DNA of 35,942 nt from Acidimicrobiaceae bacterium (GTDB lineage Bacteria > Actinomycetota > Acidimicrobiia > Acidimicrobiales > Bog-793). The stretch spans positions 1-35,942 of the forward strand of contig PLIM01000177.1 in assembly GCA_003139355.1 (NCBI GenBank). The letters are read 5' to 3'. Shown in pieces: positions 32,641 to 35,942 of the stretch. A program made the position numbers and the translations under genes. Under the pieces are notes generated by a model. That model was not told the origin of the DNA. It did not search any database and saw only the letters and a list, made by a program, of their open reading frames with translations. The number at the start of each line of letters is the position of its first letter. The stretch's first letter is position 1.

Positions 32641-32687
32641 GCCGCGGCAGCACTGTGGCCGAACGGTACAGAATGGTGGCTTGAGCC

Positions 32688-33647
32688 GTGCGAGCATACG
32701 ATCCGAAGGCGGTGCGCCTGCCCCGTTTCTCACCCGCCACCGTGCGCAAGGTCGCCTTTGCCTCGGTGATCTGCTTCGCGTTGCTGGTCCTGAGTGGCGG
32801 CGCAGTGCGATTGACGGGCTCGGGACTCGGTTGCCCCGACTGGCCCTCGTGCTTCCAGCACCACCTGACGGCCGTGTCCTCGTTCCATCCGATCGTCGAG
32901 TTCGCCAACCGGCTCGTGAGCCTTGCAGTGACTTTGGTATCTGTCGCCGCCCTCGCCGTGGCAGCGCTCCGCACGCCACCACGCCGGGACCTCACCCTGC
33001 TCGGTGCGGGGCTGGTTGCCGGCATCGTGGCTCAAATCGTGCTCGGCGGCCTGGTCGTGCTCTTCAAGCTCAATCCCTATCTCGTCGCTCTCCACTTCGT
33101 GCTGACCATCGTGATCCTCGCCGACGCGATCGTGCTGTACCACCTGTCCGGCAGCAATCCGACCCGCGCCAGGCCCCTCGTCGGACGAGACCTCGTTCGT
33201 CTGGCACGATTGCAGTTGCGTACTCTCGCTCTCGTCACGCTCCTCGGCACCGTGGTCACGGGTGCGGGTCCCCATGCCGGGGGCCCTGGCGCCAGGCGGA
33301 TCCCGATCGCGTTCCGAGACATGACCGAGGCACACTCCACCGTCGCACTGTTCCTCATCGGCCTGACCCTTGCGTCGCAATTCGCCTTCCACCACGCGAA
33401 AGCACCGGCGGTGGTGCTAGGCCGTGGGCGTCTGTTCGTCGAGGTGATGGCGCTCCAGGGAGCGCTCGGCTACCTGCAGTACTTCCTGCACGACGCTGCG
33501 TGGGTGGTGGAATTCCACCTGGCGGGGGTCACGACGCTTTGGATCACGGGAGTCGGTTTCTACTTGTCGTTGCATCGGCACCCTCCCGAAACGACCGGTG
33601 ATGCTCCTTCGACCCAGCCCGCCGACGCCATCCCAATCGGCAGCTGA
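32688..33647 (+). CDS. ctaA: Heme A synthase
   Basis: A 319-residue membrane protein with eight predicted helices in two four-helix halves. It oxidises the methyl group of heme O to the formyl group of heme A for CtaD. The family loop GLGCPDWPSC contains a Cys pair. His candidates lie in FHPIVEFANRL, LHFVLTIVILADAIV, EAHSTVALFLIG and EFHLAGVTTLW. GTG 32688 lacks an obvious ribosome site, and the nearest -10-like hexamer is CAGAAT (32669-32674), giving a leader of a few nt. clpS follows after 7 bp. Confidence 0.94.
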   Translation: MRAYDPKAVRLPRFSPATVRKVAFASVICFALLVLSGGAVRLTGSGLGCPDWPSCFQHHLTAVSSFHPIVEFANRLVSLAVTLVSVAALAVAALRTPPRRDLTLLGAGLVAGIVAQIVLGGLVVLFKLNPYLVALHFVLTIVILADAIVLYHLSGSNPTRARPLVGRDLVRLARLQLRTLALVTLLGTVVTGAGPHAGGPGARRIPIAFRDMTEAHSTVALFLIGLTLASQFAFHHAKAPAVVLGRGRLFVEVMALQGALGYLQYFLHDAAWVVEFHLAGVTTLWITGVGFYLSLHRHPPETTGDAPSTQPADAIPIGS

Positions 33648-33654
33648 CCTGGTC

Positions 33655-33966
33655 ATGATGGGAATCTCGACTGCTTCGACCGCCGTTCCGACGGAAGTCG
33701 AGCGCCCCGAGACGCACCAAGTGCCGGCGCCGGAGCTTCCGTGGCTCGTGATCGTGTGGAACGATCCGATCAACCTCATGAGCTACGTGACCTACGTCTT
33801 CCAGAAACTGTTCGGCTACTCGCGGGAAAAGGCCCACAAGCTCATGCTCGACGTCCACTACAAGGGCCGCGCCGTGGTTTCCAGCGGGCCGAAGGAACGG
33901 GCCGAGCTCGACACCGCCCGGCTACACCAACATGGGCTCTGGGCAACGATGGAGCACAGCGGGTGA
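33655..33966 (+). CDS. clpS: ATP-dependent Clp protease adaptor ClpS
   Basis: A 103-residue adaptor that hands N-degron substrates to the ClpAP/ClpCP protease. The conserved core begins at PWLVIVWNDPINLMSYVTYV and includes GYSREKAHKLMLDVHYKGRAVV and the C-terminal LHQHGLWATME. The Asn-Asp pair in WNDPIN is part of the N-terminal-residue binding pocket. ATG 33655 or the next codon, ATG 33658, is the likely start. Earlier starts lie inside ctaA. The stop overlaps the DUF2017 GTG as GTGA, the pairing usual in actinobacteria. Confidence 0.95.
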   Translation: MMGISTASTAVPTEVERPETHQVPAPELPWLVIVWNDPINLMSYVTYVFQKLFGYSREKAHKLMLDVHYKGRAVVSSGPKERAELDTARLHQHGLWATMEHSG

Positions 33967-34553
33967 GCTGGCGGCACCGGATCCGTGCAGTCAGGGGCGG
34001 GGGCTACGAAGTACGCCTCGCTGTCGAGGAGCGCGCGCTGCTCTCGGCGCTACCTCTTCAACTCGTCTCCTTGCTCGACGACGTCGGCGACGAGCCCACG
34101 GGCGGCCTACCCGAAGTTCTGCGCCGGCTACTGCCTCCCGCATACGCGACGGACCCGGACGCCGAGCGTGCTTTTGTGTCGATGACCCGTCAGGATCTCG
34201 TCGAGCACCACCGCGAGTCGCTCGAGACCATGTCGCTCACGGCGAAGGCGACCCGGCTCGACGACGAGCAGCTCGTTGCATGGCTCGCCGCCCTGAACGA
34301 CCTTCGGCTCGCCCTCGGATCGATGCTCGGGGCCACCGAGGACGAAGTGGAGCTACCCATGGACGACGCGCATCAGGCTGAGTGGATTGCGTATCTGTAC
34401 CTGGGCGGCCTCCAGAGCGAGCTCATCGACATCCTCGAAGCAACCTTGCCCGACCCGATACCCGGCGCCGACGACCTCGTCCCCGACGATCATTGGGGCG
34501 AACCGCCGGGCGGATTGCGCTGGGACGGCACACCACAACCGAGAGATCGGTGA
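33963..34553 (+). CDS. DUF2017 domain-containing protein
   Basis: A 196-residue, mostly helical, acidic protein of the DUF2017 family, which is restricted mainly to Actinomycetota and almost always follows clpS. Recognisable parts are the N-terminal basic RHRIRAVRGGGYEVRL strand region, ALLSALPLQLVSLL, and the WLAALNDLRLALGSML helix followed by DAHQAEWIAYLYLGGLQSELIDIL. The function is unknown, and a role in proteolysis is suggested only by context. GTG 33963 overlaps clpS and its stop overlaps the next gene, so all three are probably translated together. Confidence 0.92.
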   Translation: MSWRHRIRAVRGGGYEVRLAVEERALLSALPLQLVSLLDDVGDEPTGGLPEVLRRLLPPAYATDPDAERAFVSMTRQDLVEHHRESLETMSLTAKATRLDDEQLVAWLAALNDLRLALGSMLGATEDEVELPMDDAHQAEWIAYLYLGGLQSELIDILEATLPDPIPGADDLVPDDHWGEPPGGLRWDGTPQPRDR

Positions 34554-35899
34554 GCGCACGTCCGGCGGTACCCCGTCTGCTCGCGATCATGGGCTCGGGC
34601 GAGACGGCGCCGACGATGGTGAAGGTCCATCGCCAGCTGCTCGAGAGATTGGGGCCACCACCGGTGCCAGCAGTCCTGCTCGACACCCCGTTCGGCTTCC
34701 AGGAGAACGCTCGGGAGATCGCCGGGCGTGCGGTCACCTACTTCCGCGAGAGCCTTCAGGCACCGATCGCAATCACCGGGATGGCGGCCGACGCGAAGGC
34801 CGGCGTCGAGCAGGCCAGTTTCGCCAACGAACAGCTCGTGACGACGGTCCGAGACTCGCGCTACGTCTTCGCAGGACCAGGGAGCCCGAGCTATGCGTTG
34901 AGGAAGTGGCAGGGGACAGTCATTCCGAGCCTGCTCGTCGAGAAGCTGTTCCACGGCGGATGCGTCGTGTTCGCGAGCGCCGCCGCGCTGACGCTCGGCG
35001 TCGCGACGGTCCCCGTGTACGAGATCTACAAGTGCGGTGAGGATCCACACTGGCTCGAGGGCCTCGATGTCACCTCGGCGGCGGGGCTCCGGGCGGCAGT
35101 CATCCCGCATTACGACAACAACGAGGGTGGGACACACGACACCCGTTTCTGCTATCTGGGTGAGCGGCGCCTTTCGAAGATGGAGAAGGACCTGCCCGAC
35201 GGGGTCTTCGTGCTCGGAGTCGACGAACACACCGCCTGCACTTTCGATCTCGACGCCGGCACCGCGTCGGTGGAGGGACGGGGCGTCGTGACCGTGCGTG
35301 TCGCCGGCCGGTCTGCGACCTTTCCAAGCGGGGAGGCCTTCCCTATTGCCCGAATACTCGAGACAGCTGAAGCACTCGCCCGCGGAGGCGCGAGCCAAGA
35401 GGCTGGCGCGCAAGCCGCAGACCGAGTACTCACCGCAGACAGCGTTCCGTCGTCAAGTGCCGGCCGTCTACCCAGCACCTCTCCACTCATCGACCTCGTA
35501 CGCGAGCGTGAGGCGGACTTTGCCGTGGCAGTCGCCTCCCGAGACATGGCGCTCGCCGCGGGCACTGTGCTCGATCTGGAGCGGGACGTCACAGAGTGGT
35601 CGACGGACATCCCTGCCGGAGACGAGCTCGACCGGGCCCACGCCAGCCTGCGTTCGCTCATCTTGGAGCTCGGACGACTGTCCGGGGCTGGGGTTCGCGA
35701 CCCTCGGAAGGTCGTTGGGCCATTTGTCGAGACGCTCTTGGAGCTTCGGAACGCGGCACGACAGGAACGCCGCTTCGCGGAGGCCGACCTCGTGCGGGAA
35801 CGTCTCGCCGAGTCCGGGATCGAAGTGCGCGATACTCCCGACGGCAGTGAGTGGCTACTTGCGGGCGAAGGCACCGCCGGAACGGAGGCCGGCGCCTGA
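34550..35899 (+). CDS. Peptidase S51-like protein fused to a CysRS-type C-terminal helical domain
   Basis: A 449-residue protein. Residues about 8-280 resemble the type 1 glutamine-amidotransferase-like/peptidase S51 (cyanophycinase, PepE) fold: an opening LLAIMGSGE strand, GPGSPSYALRKW, and a nucleophile-elbow-like FASAAALTLG with Ser143, followed by IPHYDNN and VDEHTAC segments that could supply the acid/His. Residues about 313-440 resemble the C-terminal DALR-like helical domain of cysteinyl-tRNA synthetase (LLELRNAARQERRFAEAD, VRERLAESGIEV, DTPDGSEW). No synthetase catalytic HIGH/KMSKS domain is present. A low-complexity Ala/Ser linker joins the parts. GTG 34550 overlaps the DUF2017 stop as GTGA. 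Confidence 0.75.
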   Translation: MSARPAVPRLLAIMGSGETAPTMVKVHRQLLERLGPPPVPAVLLDTPFGFQENAREIAGRAVTYFRESLQAPIAITGMAADAKAGVEQASFANEQLVTTVRDSRYVFAGPGSPSYALRKWQGTVIPSLLVEKLFHGGCVVFASAAALTLGVATVPVYEIYKCGEDPHWLEGLDVTSAAGLRAAVIPHYDNNEGGTHDTRFCYLGERRLSKMEKDLPDGVFVLGVDEHTACTFDLDAGTASVEGRGVVTVRVAGRSATFPSGEAFPIARILETAEALARGGASQEAGAQAADRVLTADSVPSSSAGRLPSTSPLIDLVREREADFAVAVASRDMALAAGTVLDLERDVTEWSTDIPAGDELDRAHASLRSLILELGRLSGAGVRDPRKVVGPFVETLLELRNAARQERRFAEADLVRERLAESGIEVRDTPDGSEWLLAGEGTAGTEAGA

Positions 35900-35942
35900 T
35901 ATTTTCTGCTTCTTCGCTTTGTCGCTTCCGCCTTCGGGTCGA

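Noticed and set aside
35900-35942. RNA gene or terminator at the right edge
   Set aside because: The 43 bp contain repeated GCTTC/CGCTT motifs but no stable stem, and the window ends before anything can be judged.

Overview
The window is high-GC, densely packed bacterial chromosome and reads as Actinomycetota. The evidence is an actinobacterial bcc-aa3 respiratory supercomplex (ctaE-qcrC-qcrA-qcrB with a two-heme QcrC, and ctaC-ctaD-ctaF including the actinobacterial subunit IV), a ClpS-DUF2017 pair, a ferrochelatase/flavin oxidase heme branch of the coproporphyrin type, and a DUF6112/SCO6880-type secretion module. The gene set and the frequent leaderless-looking promoters suggest a deep-branching member such as Acidimicrobiia, but that placement is inference.

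Layout. 1-309 carries no convincing gene. 310-939 is a zinc-ribbon membrane protein. 1029-5115 (minus) is ctaE-qcrC-qcrA-qcrB, each start overlapping the previous stop. 5205-10261 (plus) is hemE-hemH-hemY-lnt. A 23-bp divergent gap separates gtrA (minus) from tesB (plus), and a small membrane protein follows tesB. 12129-15081 (minus) is ctaC-ctaD-ctaF. 15263-17280 (minus) holds a repeat-tailed membrane protein, tatA and an enoyl-CoA hydratase. 17603-19816 (plus) is a fused alpha/beta 2-oxoacid dehydrogenase E1. 19817-20276 is gene-free but rich in inverted repeats. 20277-21068 is phoU.

21123-27379 (minus) is a five-gene type IV secretion-like operon (DUF6112 pilin-like, TrbL-like, SCO6880-like, VirB4-like, TraD/TraG-like) with no relaxase or integrase. 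It lies between phoU and a SenX3/RegX3 (PhoR/PhoP)-type two-component pair (27560-29862). 29941-31640 is an ABC-2 exporter pair. 31696-32607 (minus) is ctaB and 32688-33647 (plus) is ctaA. The plus strand then continues through clpS, DUF2017 and a peptidase S51-like protein with a CysRS-type C-terminal helical domain.

Functional theme. Most of the window builds the aerobic respiratory chain: heme synthesis (hemE, hemH, hemY), heme A synthesis (ctaB, ctaA), the bc complex and the aa3 oxidase. TatA fits this theme because Rieske proteins are Tat substrates. Phosphate sensing (phoU, phoR/phoP) and the secretion-like block form the second theme.

The most distinctive sequence-level signals are: TAnnnT hexamers 6-8 nt upstream of seven start codons, which implies leaderless transcripts; back-to-back overlapping -10 elements between gtrA and tesB; the structured gene-free region after the E1 gene; a palindrome cluster in the E1/enoyl-CoA hydratase gap; an Lnt homologue with Ser in place of the catalytic Cys; and the S51/CysRS-domain fusion.
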